From positions 2,914,001-2,978,000 of the forward strand of contig NZ_CP133774.1 of the NCBI RefSeq assembly GCF_034344865.1: a stretch of DNA of 64,000 nucleotides. The letters run 5' to 3'. The number at the start of each line of letters is the position of its first letter. Position 1 is the stretch's first letter. The notes beneath the pieces were generated by a model. It had not been told where the DNA came from and searched no databases. It saw only the letters and a program-made list of their open reading frames with translations. The position numbers and the translations under genes were made by a program. Source of the stretch: Pseudomonas sp. 10S4 (GTDB lineage Bacteria; Pseudomonadota; Gammaproteobacteria; Pseudomonadales; Pseudomonadaceae). Shown here piece after piece: positions 52,301 to 61,710 of this stretch.

Positions 52301-52756
52301 ATGAAAGTCGCCATCCTTTCCGGCTCGGTGTACGGCACGGCTGAAGAAGTCGCCCGGCACGCTGCGAATATTTTGAAAGCCGCCGGTTTCGAGACCTGGC
52401 ACAACCCGCGCGCCAGCCTTGCCGATGTTCAGGCGTTCGGCCCTGAAGCCTTTCTGGCCGTGACCTCGACCACGGGCATGGGCGAATTGCCGGACAACCT
52501 GCAACCGTTGTACTCGATGATTCGCGACCAGTTGCCTGCCGCCTGGCGTGGTTTGCCGGGGGCCGTGATTGGCCTGGGCGATGCGAGCTATGGCGACACC
52601 TTCTGCGGTGGTGGTGAGCAGATGCGCGAATTGTTCGGCGAACTGGGTCTGCGCGAGGTCCTGCCGATGTTGCGCCTGGATGCCAGCGAAAGTGTTACCC
52701 CGGAAAGCGACGCCGAGCCTTGGCTGGCCGAGCTGGTCAGTGCTCTGCGGGGCTGA
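52301..52756 (+). CDS. Flavodoxin (MioC-like)
   Basis: 151-residue FMN-binding electron carrier. Phosphate-binding loop SGSVYGTAEEVA at the N-terminus, then TSTTGMGELPDN and GLGDASYGDTFCGGG around the isoalloxazine ring. MKVAIL start at 52301. The gene end overlaps the end of the convergent LysR gene by 20 bases. Role not assigned; relatives act in biotin or iron-sulfur related electron transfer. Confidence 0.88.
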   Translation: MKVAILSGSVYGTAEEVARHAANILKAAGFETWHNPRASLADVQAFGPEAFLAVTSTTGMGELPDNLQPLYSMIRDQLPAAWRGLPGAVIGLGDASYGDTFCGGGEQMRELFGELGLREVLPMLRLDASESVTPESDAEPWLAELVSALRG

Positions 52757-53633
52757 CCGGATGCTCGCGCAATAGTGCGAGCCAGGCTTGGGCGGCTTTT
52801 GACAGGTACGCGCCCTGGCGCCAGATAAAGGCAATGTCCCAACGCAGATACGCCGGCGCGTTCAAGGTCAGGCGCACCACGCCTGGCCGCACCAGCCCGC
52901 GCGCCACCACGCGGGGCAACAGCACTACGCCTTGCCCGGCGGCCACCAGCGCCGCGAGAAAATCCGCCTGACCGCTGCGTCCACCTTCCTTGGGCGTAAA
53001 TCCCAGCTGTTGGCAGGCCTGAAGCAATCGGTCGTTGAGCACAAAACTGCGCTGGTACAGCAGGAACGGCGTGTCGGCCAATTCCTCCAGACCAATCACT
53101 GTCTTCGTCGCCAATGGATGATCGGCCGGCAACAGGGCGTCCAGCGGTTCGTCGCAGAACGGTTGAAAAGCGAATTGAGGATCCTTCGTCAGCAGGCTGC
53201 CACCCAGTTCCAGTTCTCCACTTAATACGGCTTGCTCTATGTTCAGGCTGCCGCCTTCGAGCAATTGAATGCTGATGTTCGGGTAGCGCCGCCGGTACTC
53301 GGCGAACAGTCCTGCGAACAACGCGTCACTGCCCAGCAGTGGCAAACCCAGACGCAACTCCCCACGGGCCAGTTGGCTCAAATCGTCCAGCTCGCTGAGC
53401 AATTCATTGCGCAACCGCAGCATGCCTTCGGCCCGTTGTAACACCACGCTGCCGGCGGCGGTCAGTCGCAACTGCGAGCCCAGGCGTTCGAGCAGCGGGG
53501 TACCCAGGCTTTGCTCAAGTTGTGCGACCTGCTTGCTCACCGCCGATTGACTGATGTGCAAGGTCTTGGCGGCTTGGGTGAATCCGCCTTGATGCATCAC
53601 TTCGATGAAGCTGCGTAGCTGTTTGAATTCCAT
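52737..53633 (-). CDS. LysR-type regulator
   Basis: 298 residues: winged helix (FIEVMHQGGFTQAAKTLHIS, then QSAVSKQVAQLE) and a periplasmic-binding-like effector domain. Start at MEFKQLRSF (53633). Divergent from the cidA/lrgA-like gene across 96 bases, so it is the likely regulator of that pair (a CidR-like role), by position only. Confidence 0.87.
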   Translation of the reverse strand: MEFKQLRSFIEVMHQGGFTQAAKTLHISQSAVSKQVAQLEQSLGTPLLERLGSQLRLTAAGSVVLQRAEGMLRLRNELLSELDDLSQLARGELRLGLPLLGSDALFAGLFAEYRRRYPNISIQLLEGGSLNIEQAVLSGELELGGSLLTKDPQFAFQPFCDEPLDALLPADHPLATKTVIGLEELADTPFLLYQRSFVLNDRLLQACQQLGFTPKEGGRSGQADFLAALVAAGQGVVLLPRVVARGLVRPGVVRLTLNAPAYLRWDIAFIWRQGAYLSKAAQAWLALLREHPVSPAEH

Positions 53634-53729
53634 GGGCCTGATTCCATATTGGAATGGCTTTGAGTCTAACAATTCGCTTCGGGGATAGCAGCCCGCTCCG
53701 TAAAATGAGCGCCTGTGAGGACCGAAACC

Positions 53730-54131
53730 ATGAACGCATCAATCCTGAACTCTCCAACGCTGAGAAAGCTTTCCCGACTGGTCGCTGAATTAGCCGTGCT
53801 GCTGGCGATCTACCTGCTCGGCTGCCAGTTGGCCGCGTGGTTTGCCTGGCCGATTCCGGGCGGGGTGATCGGCATGGCGTTGTTGTTGCTGGCGTTCGCG
53901 TTCGGTTGGGTGAAACCTGCCGCGTTGCAGATGGGGGCCGGGTTGTTGATGGCCGAGATGCTGCTGTTCTTTATTCCTGCGCTGATGAGTCTGCTCGATT
54001 ACGGCGGCCTGCTGCGCGACGACGGCTGGCGGATTCTGTTGGTGATCGGCGTCAGCACGTTGATGGTGATGCTGGTGACGGCGTTTACCGTGGAATTGGT
54101 CGTGCGGTTGAGGAGGTCCCATGAAGCTTGA
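53730..54131 (+). CDS. CidA/LrgA family membrane protein
   Basis: 133 residues, four hydrophobic segments, holin-like. Members move small metabolites or pyruvate and affect cell lysis. Family motif IPGGVIGMALLLLAF. The stop overlaps the lrgB-like start by 11 bases (54121-54131), so the two products are coupled. Confidence 0.88.
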   Translation: MNASILNSPTLRKLSRLVAELAVLLAIYLLGCQLAAWFAWPIPGGVIGMALLLLAFAFGWVKPAALQMGAGLLMAEMLLFFIPALMSLLDYGGLLRDDGWRILLVIGVSTLMVMLVTAFTVELVVRLRRSHEA

Positions 54132-54807
54132 ACTGATGCCGATGTTCTGGCTGGCGTTCACCTTGCTGGCCTATTTGTTCAGTCGCTGGATCTATCGGCG
54201 CACCGGTCGATACTTGCTGTCGCCGCTGATTCTGGTCCCGGCCTTGCTGCTGGCGCTCGCCGTGCCGCTGCATACGGCCTACGCTGAATATTCAAGTAAC
54301 ACCCATTGGCTGATGGCGGTGCTGGGGCCGGTCACCGTGGCCTTCGCGGTGCCGATCTGGCAGCAGCGGCAGATGCTGGCGCGGCATTGGTCGGCGTTGC
54401 TGCTGGGGATGCTGGCGGGCAGCGCGGCGTCCATCGGCAGTTCATTCGGTCTGGCCAAGGCGTTGGCGCTGGACAGCTCAGTGACGATGTCGCTGGTGCC
54501 CCGTTCGATTACCACCCCCTTTGCCATGCCGTTGGCCCACGACCTCGGGGGCGTACCGGAATTGACGGCGGTGTTTGTGATGTTCACCGGGGTGTTCGGG
54601 GCGATGCTCGGCGGCATCCTGCTCAAGTGGTTACCGTTGCGCAGTGCCTTGGCGCGAGGCGCATTGTTTGGTGTCGGTGCTCACGGTGCCGGGGTCAGCC
54701 GGGCCCATGAAGTGGGCGGTGAAGAAGGCTCGGTGGCGGGTCTGGTCATGGTTCTGACTGGATTGCTGAATCTGTTCGCAGCACCCTTGTTGGCGTCGGT
54801 GCTTTGA
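54121..54807 (+). CDS. LrgB/CidB family membrane protein
   Basis: 228 residues with about seven membrane segments. Motifs GSSFGLAKALALDSSVTMSL, then PRSITTPFA and LFGVGAHGAGVSRAHEVG are typical. Works with the CidA-like partner just upstream, probably in pyruvate or organic-acid transport or lysis control. Last gene of the pair. Confidence 0.9.
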   Translation: MKLELMPMFWLAFTLLAYLFSRWIYRRTGRYLLSPLILVPALLLALAVPLHTAYAEYSSNTHWLMAVLGPVTVAFAVPIWQQRQMLARHWSALLLGMLAGSAASIGSSFGLAKALALDSSVTMSLVPRSITTPFAMPLAHDLGGVPELTAVFVMFTGVFGAMLGGILLKWLPLRSALARGALFGVGAHGAGVSRAHEVGGEEGSVAGLVMVLTGLLNLFAAPLLASVL

Positions 54808-54940
54808 CATGGATCCAAGCCCGGTGCCGCACTGACTCGCTAGGCCATCAAGCTGGCTGCTAATGCAACTACACGAAGTCCGGGGGCTGACTAGACTGCT
54901 GACACGTCAGTAAAACAATAAAAAAAGAGAGGTCCTTGCC

Positions 54941-55723
54941 GTGAGTGTGACCCACGTTCAATCGCCCCACAGTGTCAAAGACCAGGTCAGTGCCGCCGAG
55001 TGGCAGACCCGCGTCGATCTGGCCGCCTGTTATCGCCTGGTAGCCCTGCATGGCTGGGATGATCTGATCTTTACGCACATCTCGGCGAAGGTGCCGGGTA
55101 CCGAAAACTTCCTGATCAACCCGTTCGGTTTGATGTTTCACGAAATCACCGCGTCAAGCCTGGTCAAGGTCGATCAGGCCGGCAACAAGCTGATGGACAG
55201 CCCTTACGAGATCAACCCGGCGGGCTACACCATCCACAGCGCCGTGCATGAAGTGCGTCACGACGTCGTCTGCGTGCTGCATACCCACACCGCTGCGGGT
55301 GTTGCGGTATCGGCGCAGAAACAAGGCGTCCTGCCGATCAGCCAGCAATCGTTGTTCGTCCTGTCCAGCCTGGCTTATCACGCCTACGAAGGTGTTGCGC
55401 TGAACCACGAAGAGAAGGCGCGGCTGCAAGCCGACCTGGGCGAAAACAATTTCCTGATGCTGCACAACCACGGTCTGCTGACCTGTGGCGGCACCATCGC
55501 TGACACCTTCTTGATGATGTTCACCTTCCAGCGTGCCTGCGATATCCAGGTGCTGGCGCAAAACGGTGGCGCCGAGTTGATCGCCATCGAACCGCAGATT
55601 CTGGCAGGCGCCAAGGCGATGATCGCTGGCGTCACCAAAAGTGCTCAAGGGATGGGCGGCGCACTGGCCTGGCCAGCGCTGCTGCGCAAACTCGATCAAC
55701 AAGCCCCGGGTTATAAACTCTAA
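54941..55723 (+). CDS. Class II aldolase/adducin family protein
   Basis: 260-residue zinc aldolase fold. Zinc ligands in VLHTHTAAGVAV and LLHNHG-type block MLHNHGLLTCGG. GTG start at 54941, preceded by AGAGAGG. The substrate is unknown; relatives act on fuculose or ribulose phosphates or lack a known reaction. The stop overlaps the next gene (TAATG), so the two are coupled. Confidence 0.87.
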   Translation: MSVTHVQSPHSVKDQVSAAEWQTRVDLAACYRLVALHGWDDLIFTHISAKVPGTENFLINPFGLMFHEITASSLVKVDQAGNKLMDSPYEINPAGYTIHSAVHEVRHDVVCVLHTHTAAGVAVSAQKQGVLPISQQSLFVLSSLAYHAYEGVALNHEEKARLQADLGENNFLMLHNHGLLTCGGTIADTFLMMFTFQRACDIQVLAQNGGAELIAIEPQILAGAKAMIAGVTKSAQGMGGALAWPALLRKLDQQAPGYKL

Positions 55724-56625
55724 TGCCACTCGCCGAGATTCCCCTGTGTGTCTGGCGCAAACGCGGCCAGACGTTTGTCTTCCGTGGCCAGGCCATCCGC
55801 TACTGGACGGCCGGGCAGGGTGAGCCGCTGTTGCTGATCCATGGCTTCCCGACCGCCAGTTGGGACTGGCATTACCTGTGGCAGCCGCTTGCACAGCGCT
55901 ATCGGGTGATTGCCTGCGACATGCTCGGCTTCGGCGATTCGGCCAAACCGGTGAATCACGACTACAGCCTGCTGGAGCAAGCCGATTTGCAACAGGCCTT
56001 GCTGACGCATCTGAACATCGAGCAGCCGGTGCACCTATTGGCCCACGATTACGGCGACAGCGTGGCCCAGGAACTGCTGGCCCGGCATCACGAGGCCCGG
56101 GTGAACATCGCCAGTTGCGTGTTCCTCAATGGCGGCCTGTTCCCCGAAACCCATCGCCCGGTACTGATGCAAAAGCTCTTGCTCAGCCCGTTGGGCTGGA
56201 TGATCGGCCGCGCCTTTACCCGCGATGGCCTGGTGAAAAGTTTCCGGCAGATTTTCGGTCCCCAGACCCGGCCCACTGAAAGCGAAATGGATGATTTCTG
56301 GAGCCTGATCGACAGCAATCACGGGCCGCGGGTCATGCATAAACTCATTGGTTACATTCCGCAGCGACGGGTTCAACGGGAACGCTGGGTGAGCGCCATG
56401 CAGCGCGGCGACGTGCCGTTGCGGGTGATCGATGGCGAGGTCGATCCGATTTCCGGAGCACACATGGTCGCGCGCTATCGCGAGCTGATCCCCGACCCCG
56501 ACACGGTGCTGCTCAACGGTATCGGCCACTACCCCCAGACCGAGGCACCGGTGCAGGTGCTCAAGCACTATCTGGCGTTCCGCGACCGGCTGGTTTCAGC
56601 GCCGCTGAAGCGGGCGTGTTCCTGA
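55723..56625 (+). CDS. Alpha/beta hydrolase with Asp nucleophile
   Basis: 300 residues. Oxyanion segment LLIHGFPTASWDWHY, nucleophile elbow LLAHDYGDSVA (Asp, not Ser), acid IDGEVDPIS and His in GIGHYPQTEAP. An Asp nucleophile points to the haloalkane dehalogenase/epoxide hydrolase branch. Overlaps the class II aldolase gene by one base, so the pair probably acts on one pathway, not identified. Confidence 0.88.
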   Translation: MPLAEIPLCVWRKRGQTFVFRGQAIRYWTAGQGEPLLLIHGFPTASWDWHYLWQPLAQRYRVIACDMLGFGDSAKPVNHDYSLLEQADLQQALLTHLNIEQPVHLLAHDYGDSVAQELLARHHEARVNIASCVFLNGGLFPETHRPVLMQKLLLSPLGWMIGRAFTRDGLVKSFRQIFGPQTRPTESEMDDFWSLIDSNHGPRVMHKLIGYIPQRRVQRERWVSAMQRGDVPLRVIDGEVDPISGAHMVARYRELIPDPDTVLLNGIGHYPQTEAPVQVLKHYLAFRDRLVSAPLKRACS

Positions 56626-56688
56626 AAAGATCGCAGCCTTCGGCGGCGCCCACAGGCGCGTAGGAGCTGCCGAAGGCTGCGATCTTTT
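56625..56688. repeat. REP pair, family A
   Basis: GAAAAGATCGCAGCCTTCGG with a short spacer to CGTAGGAGCTGCCGAAGGCT. Overlaps the last base of the hydrolase stop and probably ends the transcript. Confidence 0.9.
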
Positions 56689-56811
56689 CAACATTCACCT
56701 CATCATCCCCCTGCCTTATCGCACACCATTCAGCCCCCTCGTCTTGATTGTGACCCGCCGCCCGGTGCCTGACACTCGAGGTTATCGTCCCCTGGCCTGC
56801 TGGAGTTCCCC

Positions 56812-57723
56812 ATGAATGAGTCTGTGCGCTTCGAAGATAAAGTCGTGATCATCACCGGCGCCGGTGGCGGCCTCGGTCGGGCGCATGCGCTGCTGTTCGC
56901 CAAACAGGGCGCCAAAGTGCTGGTCAACGACCTCGGCGGCTCGACTCAGGGTGAAGGTGCCAACGCATCGGCAGCGGACCGTGTGGTCGCTGAAATTCGC
57001 GAGGCGGGCGGCACGGCCGAGGCCAACCACGACTCCGTCACCGACGGCGACAAACTGGTGCAAAACGCCCTCGACGTGTTTGGCCGCGTCGACGTGGTGG
57101 TCAACAACGCTGGCATCCTGCGGGACAAGACCTTCCACAAAATGGACGACGCCGACTGGGACCTGGTTTACCGCGTCCACGTCGAAGGCGCCTACAAAGT
57201 CACCCGCGCTGCCTGGCCGCATATGCGTGAGCAGAATTACGGTCGAGTGATTTTCACGGCTTCGACGTCAGGCATCTACGGCAACTTCGGCCAGTCCAAC
57301 TACGGCATGGCCAAACTCGGCCTCTACGGCCTGACCCGCACCCTGGCCATCGAAGGCCGCAAGAACAACATCCTGGTCAACGCCATCGCGCCAACCGGCG
57401 GCACCCGCATGACCGAAGGCCTGATCCCGCCACAAGTGTTCGAACAACTGAAGCCGGAACTGGTCAGCCCGTTGGTGGTGTACCTGGCCAGCGAGAATTG
57501 TCAGGAAACATCGGGACTGTTTGAAGTGGGTGGCGGCTGGATGGGCAAGGTGCGTTGGGAGCGCAGCCTCGGTGCCGGGTTTGATCCGCGGGTGGGGTTC
57601 TCGCCGGAAGATGTGGCGGCGCATTGGCAGCAGATTTGCGATTTCGAAGGGGCGGCGCATCCGAAGGATAATATTGAGGCGTTGAAGGAAATGATGGGGA
57701 ATTTGCAAAAATATGCCCTCTGA
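56812..57723 (+). CDS. Short-chain dehydrogenase, peroxisomal MFE-2-like
   Basis: 303 residues. NAD-binding TGAGGGLGRAHALLFA, NNAG (VVNNAGILRDK), catalytic Ser in TASTSGIYGNFGQ and YGMAK. The sequence after the core (GWMGKVRWERSLGAGFDP) matches the (3R)-hydroxyacyl-CoA dehydrogenase domain of multifunctional enzyme type 2, so beta-oxidation-like work on an acyl-CoA is likely. Single gene with its own upstream region. Confidence 0.85.
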   Translation: MNESVRFEDKVVIITGAGGGLGRAHALLFAKQGAKVLVNDLGGSTQGEGANASAADRVVAEIREAGGTAEANHDSVTDGDKLVQNALDVFGRVDVVVNNAGILRDKTFHKMDDADWDLVYRVHVEGAYKVTRAAWPHMREQNYGRVIFTASTSGIYGNFGQSNYGMAKLGLYGLTRTLAIEGRKNNILVNAIAPTGGTRMTEGLIPPQVFEQLKPELVSPLVVYLASENCQETSGLFEVGGGWMGKVRWERSLGAGFDPRVGFSPEDVAAHWQQICDFEGAAHPKDNIEALKEMMGNLQKYAL

Positions 57724-57797
57724 CAATGCTCTTTCGCGGGGCTTGCCTGAGTCCTGCGATCCCCTCCGGGACACCCTCGCTCAAAACCATCGCCCAT

Positions 57798-57825
57798 AAA
57801 AAAGGCCGCTGCAAACGCAGCGGCC
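57798..57825 (-). terminator. Minus-strand rho-independent terminator with no known gene
   Basis: On the minus strand GGCCGCTGC, loop GTTT, GCAGCGGCC is followed by TTTTTT. On the plus strand there is no T run, so it does not serve the SDR gene well. Confidence 0.75.
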
Positions 57826-58040
57826 AAAGTAAGACGTTTGATCAAGGAGCAATAAATCAACGTCAGTGAACACGGGGTGATGAGTCGAAGAACGCTTCAA
57901 TCCATCTGAAATCTTCGCGAATGACGTGGGCTGATCACAGGCCTTCGCTTCGTGCTTTGCGCCGGTTTCCCGTGAAAGCCCGGCAAGAATAAGGCCTTGA
58001 GCCCAAAGGAAAAATAGCGAATCCGGACATGCACTGTTAC
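57798..58040 (-). ncRNA. Candidate small RNA ending at 57798
   Basis: The orphan terminator implies a transcript of up to about 240 bases. A TTGACT box (58053-58058, minus strand) and an inverted repeat CTGTTAC / GTAACAG (58034-58054) lie at the likely start. I do not recognise the RNA. Confidence 0.3.
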
Positions 58041-58081
58041 GGGGCATGTAACAGTCAATATTTGTGGGGTGCTCCTTCTCC

Positions 58082-58112
58082 CTGTAGCAGCTGCCTTCGC
58101 CAGCTGCTACAG
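58082..58112. repeat. REP-like hairpin
   Basis: CTGTAGCAGCTG, seven-base loop, CAGCTGCTACAG: a perfect stem, possibly a short family A variant, 14 bases from the hmgR stop. Confidence 0.75.
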
Positions 58113-58125
58113 ATCGCGTGACGGT

Positions 58126-58920
58126 TTAACTGACGTCGGCTGCCGGGTGATAACCCATCCGCCAGCTCACGGCCCGGGTCGCCGCCAGCAACCGCTGCGC
58201 CGCCGGGCCATCTTCATCTGCGTGGAACAGCGAAGTCGGACCAACGATGGTCAATACCGCTGCCACGTTGCCGACTGCATTAAAGACCGGGGCGGACAAC
58301 GCGTCCACGCCGGGCATCAGCAAGCCATGAACATGGTGCAAGCCGCGTTCGCGGATCTGCTCGCACAAGGTCGCATAGACCTGATCGTCAGCCAAAGCAT
58401 GCGCCGCGCTGGCCTGGATTTCCCGCTCGCGCAATTCCACGGTTTCCCGATTCGGCAAAAAGGCACTGAACACCAGCCCTGTCGAAGAACTCAGCAGTGG
58501 TAGCACCGACCCCAGTTGCGTCACCACCGTCACTGCGCGCACCGCCGGTTCGATGTGCACCACGGTCGCGCCCTGATTGCCCCACACCGCCAGAAAGCAG
58601 GTTTCGTTCAAGTCATCGCGCAACTCGGCCAGGGGCAGGGCGGCGACTTTCAGCACGTCCATGCTGTTGAGTGCAGCGAGGCCCACGCGCAGGGCTTCAC
58701 GGCCGAGGCCGTAGTGGTTGGTGGTGGTGTTCTGTTCGGCAAAGCCGCTGGCGATCAGCGCCTGCAAATAGCGGTGAACCTTGCTCGCCGGCATCTGCAC
58801 GTGTTCGGCCAGGCGCGACAACGAGGTCGAGGGTGACAGTTCGGCCAAGGCCTTGAGGATGTCGGTGCCGACCTCGGCCGAGCGGACTTTTTGTTTATCG
58901 TTGTTGCGCGGCTTTTCCAT
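58126..58920 (-). CDS. hmgR: IclR-family regulator HmgR
   Basis: 264 residues: N-terminal winged helix (LSRLAEHVQMPASKVHRYL) and the IclR effector domain. In P. putida HmgR represses hmgABC and is released by homogentisate. Divergent from hmgA with a palindrome in the gap. Confidence 0.9.
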   Translation of the reverse strand: MEKPRNNDKQKVRSAEVGTDILKALAELSPSTSLSRLAEHVQMPASKVHRYLQALIASGFAEQNTTTNHYGLGREALRVGLAALNSMDVLKVAALPLAELRDDLNETCFLAVWGNQGATVVHIEPAVRAVTVVTQLGSVLPLLSSSTGLVFSAFLPNRETVELREREIQASAAHALADDQVYATLCEQIRERGLHHVHGLLMPGVDALSAPVFNAVGNVAAVLTIVGPTSLFHADEDGPAAQRLLAATRAVSWRMGYHPAADVS

Positions 58921-58982
58921 GGAGGCGGTGTGATCCCGGGACGAATGGGCGTCTTTATAGCTTGACGGTCAATACCAATCAA

Positions 58983-58999
58983 ATTACGTTAAGCGTAAT
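58983..58999. promoter_or_regulatory. HmgR operator candidate
   Basis: ATTACG-TTAAG-CGTAAT, a 17-base palindrome in the hmgR-hmgA gap, with an extra ATTACG half-site a few bases on. HmgR of P. putida is known to bind a 17-base palindrome. Confidence 0.75.
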
Positions 59000-59085
59000 T
59001 GGATTACGATAAAAATAACCCGGGCGTGCCAAGACCTCTGCAACAGAGCGACAGGCCATTGCCTACTCCCTGTTCAGGAGGCTCC

Positions 59086-60390
59086 ATGAACCTCGATTCA
59101 ACGGCGCCGGCGCTGGCTTACCAGTCAGGCTTCGGCAACGAATTCAGCAGCGAAGCGTTGCCCGGCGCACTGCCCGTCGGCCAGAACTCCCCGCAAAAAG
59201 TCCCGTACGGCCTCTACACCGAGCTGTTCTCCGGCACCGCGTTCACCATGGTCCGCAGCGAATCACGGCGTACCTGGATGTACCGCATCACGCCGTCGGC
59301 CAACCACCCGGCATTCGTCAAACTGGAGCGGCAACTGGCCGGCGGCCCCTTGGGTGACGTGACCCCTAACCGCCTGCGCTGGAACCCGCTGGACATTCCG
59401 AGCGAACCGACCGACTTCATCGACGGGCTGGTGAGCATGGCCGCCAACTCCGGCGCGGAAAAACCGTCCGGGATCAGCATCTACAGCTACCGCGCCAACC
59501 GCTCCATGGAGCGTGTGTTCTTCAACGCTGACGGCGAACTGCTGTTGGTGCCGGAGTTGGGCCGTCTGCGCATCGCCACAGAGCTCGGTGTGCTGGACCT
59601 GGAACCACTGGAAATTGCCGTACTGCCGCGCGGACTGAAATTTCGCGTCGAATTGCTCGACCCGCAAGCCCGCGGCTACATCGCCGAAAACCACGGTGCG
59701 CCGCTACGCCTGCCGGACCTCGGGCCGATTGGCAGCAACGGCTTGGCCAACCCACGGGACTTCCTGACCCCGGTGGCGCATTACGAAGACCTCAAGCAAC
59801 CGACCACCCTGGTGCAGAAATTCCTTGGTCAGTTGTGGGGCTGCGGACTCGATCATTCGCCGTTGAACGTGGTGGCCTGGCACGGCAACAACGTGCCGTA
59901 CAAATATGACCTGCGCCGTTTCAATACCATAGGCACCGTGAGTTTTGATCACCCGGATCCGTCGATTTTCACCGTCCTGACCTCGCCAACCAGCGTGCAC
60001 GGTTTGGCGAATCTGGACTTCGTGATCTTCCCGCCGCGATGGATGGTGGCCGAGAACACCTTCCGTCCGCCGTGGTTCCACCGCAACCTGATGAACGAAT
60101 TCATGGGCCTGATCAAGGGCGAATACGACGCCAAGGCCGAGGGTTTCGTGCCCGGCGGCGCGTCCTTGCACAGCTGCATGAGCGCTCACGGCCCGGATGG
60201 CGAGAGCTGCACCAAGGCGATCAATGCCGAACTGGCCCCGGCGAAAATCGACAACACCATGGCCTTCATGTTCGAGACCAGCCAAGTGTTGCGCCCGAGT
60301 CAGTTCGCCCTCGATTGTCCGCAACTGCAAACCAACTACGATGCTTGCTGGGCCACGCTGCCCGTCACTTTCGACCCGACCCGGAGATAA
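59086..60390 (+). CDS. hmgA: Homogentisate 1,2-dioxygenase HmgA
   Basis: Fe(II) dioxygenase opening homogentisate to maleylacetoacetate in phenylalanine/tyrosine breakdown. 434 residues. Typical blocks: [29 protein letters not shown] [14 protein letters not shown], and [12 protein letters not shown], which carry iron ligands. Start at 59086 with CAGGAGG upstream; a frame from 58999 would run through the operator. Confidence 0.97.
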   Translation: MNLDSTAPALAYQSGFGNEFSSEALPGALPVGQNSPQKVPYGLYTELFSGTAFTMVRSESRRTWMYRITPSANHPAFVKLERQLAGGPLGDVTPNRLRWNPLDIPSEPTDFIDGLVSMAANSGAEKPSGISIYSYRANRSMERVFFNADGELLLVPELGRLRIATELGVLDLEPLEIAVLPRGLKFRVELLDPQARGYIAENHGAPLRLPDLGPIGSNGLANPRDFLTPVAHYEDLKQPTTLVQKFLGQLWGCGLDHSPLNVVAWHGNNVPYKYDLRRFNTIGTVSFDHPDPSIFTVLTSPTSVHGLANLDFVIFPPRWMVAENTFRPPWFHRNLMNEFMGLIKGEYDAKAEGFVPGGASLHSCMSAHGPDGESCTKAINAELAPAKIDNTMAFMFETSQVLRPSQFALDCPQLQTNYDACWATLPVTFDPTRR

Positions 60391-60393
60391 CCC

Positions 60394-61698
60394 ATGACTC
60401 AGACTTCCATCACTCGTAGCTGGGTTGTCTCCGCCAACGGCCACACGGATTTCCCGTTGCAAAACCTGCCTCTGGGTGTGTTCAGCGTGAATGGCTCTGC
60501 ACCCCGCAGCGGCGTGGCCATCGGCGAACATATTTTTGATCTGGAAGCGGCCCTCGACGCCGGCCTGTTTGACGGCGTGGCGCGCACGGCGGTTGAAGCG
60601 ACCCGTGGCGGTCAGCTCAATGCCTTCTTCGAACTGGGCCGCGAAGCCCGCGTTGCCCTGCGCGAACGCCTGTTGGAGCTGTTCGCCGAAGGCAGCACTC
60701 TGCATGGCAAGATCGAAGCCCAAGGCGCCAAACTGCTGCCACTGGCGGTGAATTGCGTGATGCACCTGCCGGCGAAAATCAACGACTACACCGACTTCTA
60801 CGTCGGCATCGAGCATGCGCAAAACGTCGGCAAACTGTTCCGTCCCGACAACCCGCTGTTGCCGAACTACAAGTACGTGCCCATCGGTTATCACGGTCGC
60901 GCCTCGACTATCCGTCCGTCCGGCACTGACGTGCGCCGTCCGAAGGGCCAGACCTTGCCGCCCGGTCAGACCGAACCGACGTTTGGTCCGTGTGCACGCC
61001 TGGACTACGAACTGGAACTGGGTATCTGGATCGGCCAGGGCAACGACATGGGCGAGTCCATCGCCATTGGCGACGCCGCCGATCACATCGCCGGTTTCTG
61101 CCTGCTCAACGACTGGTCCGCGCGGGACATCCAGGCCTGGGAATACCAGCCACTGGGGCCGTTCCTGTCGAAGAGTTTTATCACCAGCATCTCCCCTTGG
61201 GTTGTCACCGCCGAAGCGCTGCAGCCATTCTGTCGCGCGCAACCTGCGCGTCCTGAAGGTGATCCGCAACCGCTGCCATACCTGTTCGACAAGCGCGATC
61301 AGGCGGGCGGTGCTTTCGACATCGAGTTGGAAGTACTGCTGCTCACTGAAACCATGCGCGAGCAAAACCTGCCGGCCCATCGCTTGACCCTGAGCAACAC
61401 AAAACACATGTACTGGACCGTGGCGCAAATGGTCGCGCACCACAGCGTCAACGGCTGCCAATTGCAGGCGGGTGATCTGTTCGGTTCTGGCACGTTGTCG
61501 GGCCCGGAAAACGGTCAGTTCGGCAGCCTGTTGGAAATCACTGAGGGCGGTAAAAAGCCGATCGAACTGGCGTCGGGCGAGGTGCGAAAATTCCTTGAAG
61601 ATGGCGACGAAATCGTCCTGCGCGCCCGTTGCAGCCGTGACGGGTTTGCCTCCATTGGTTTCGGCGAATGCCGTGGCAAAGTTGTGTCAGCACGTTAA
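60394..61698 (+). CDS. fahA: Fumarylacetoacetase FahA (HmgB)
   Basis: Last enzyme of the pathway, splitting fumarylacetoacetate into fumarate and acetoacetate. 434 residues: N-terminal SH3-like domain, then the FAH fold with DYTDFYVGIEHAQNVG, YHGRASTI and metal ligands in ARLDYELELGIWIG. Three bases after hmgA. Confidence 0.97.
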   Translation: MTQTSITRSWVVSANGHTDFPLQNLPLGVFSVNGSAPRSGVAIGEHIFDLEAALDAGLFDGVARTAVEATRGGQLNAFFELGREARVALRERLLELFAEGSTLHGKIEAQGAKLLPLAVNCVMHLPAKINDYTDFYVGIEHAQNVGKLFRPDNPLLPNYKYVPIGYHGRASTIRPSGTDVRRPKGQTLPPGQTEPTFGPCARLDYELELGIWIGQGNDMGESIAIGDAADHIAGFCLLNDWSARDIQAWEYQPLGPFLSKSFITSISPWVVTAEALQPFCRAQPARPEGDPQPLPYLFDKRDQAGGAFDIELEVLLLTETMREQNLPAHRLTLSNTKHMYWTVAQMVAHHSVNGCQLQAGDLFGSGTLSGPENGQFGSLLEITEGGKKPIELASGEVRKFLEDGDEIVLRARCSRDGFASIGFGECRGKVVSAR

Positions 61699-61710
61699 GA
61701 GGATTGGGTC

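Larger units (their letters stand above)
57724..58125. other. Intergenic region, SDR-hmgR
   Basis: 402 bases. It holds a minus-strand terminator (57798-57825), a possible small RNA upstream of it, and a small REP-like hairpin (58082-58112). No credible protein gene: the longest minus-strand open frame (88 codons) runs through the terminator hairpin. Confidence 0.6.

Noticed and set aside
57781..58047. 88-codon minus-strand frame MPRNSACPDSL...
   Set aside because: It reads through a clear terminator hairpin and lacks a ribosome site at a fitting distance; a non-coding transcript is the better reading.
59704..61461. 585-codon minus-strand open frame across hmgA and fahA
   Set aside because: Shadow of two well-identified genes; no recognisable motif.
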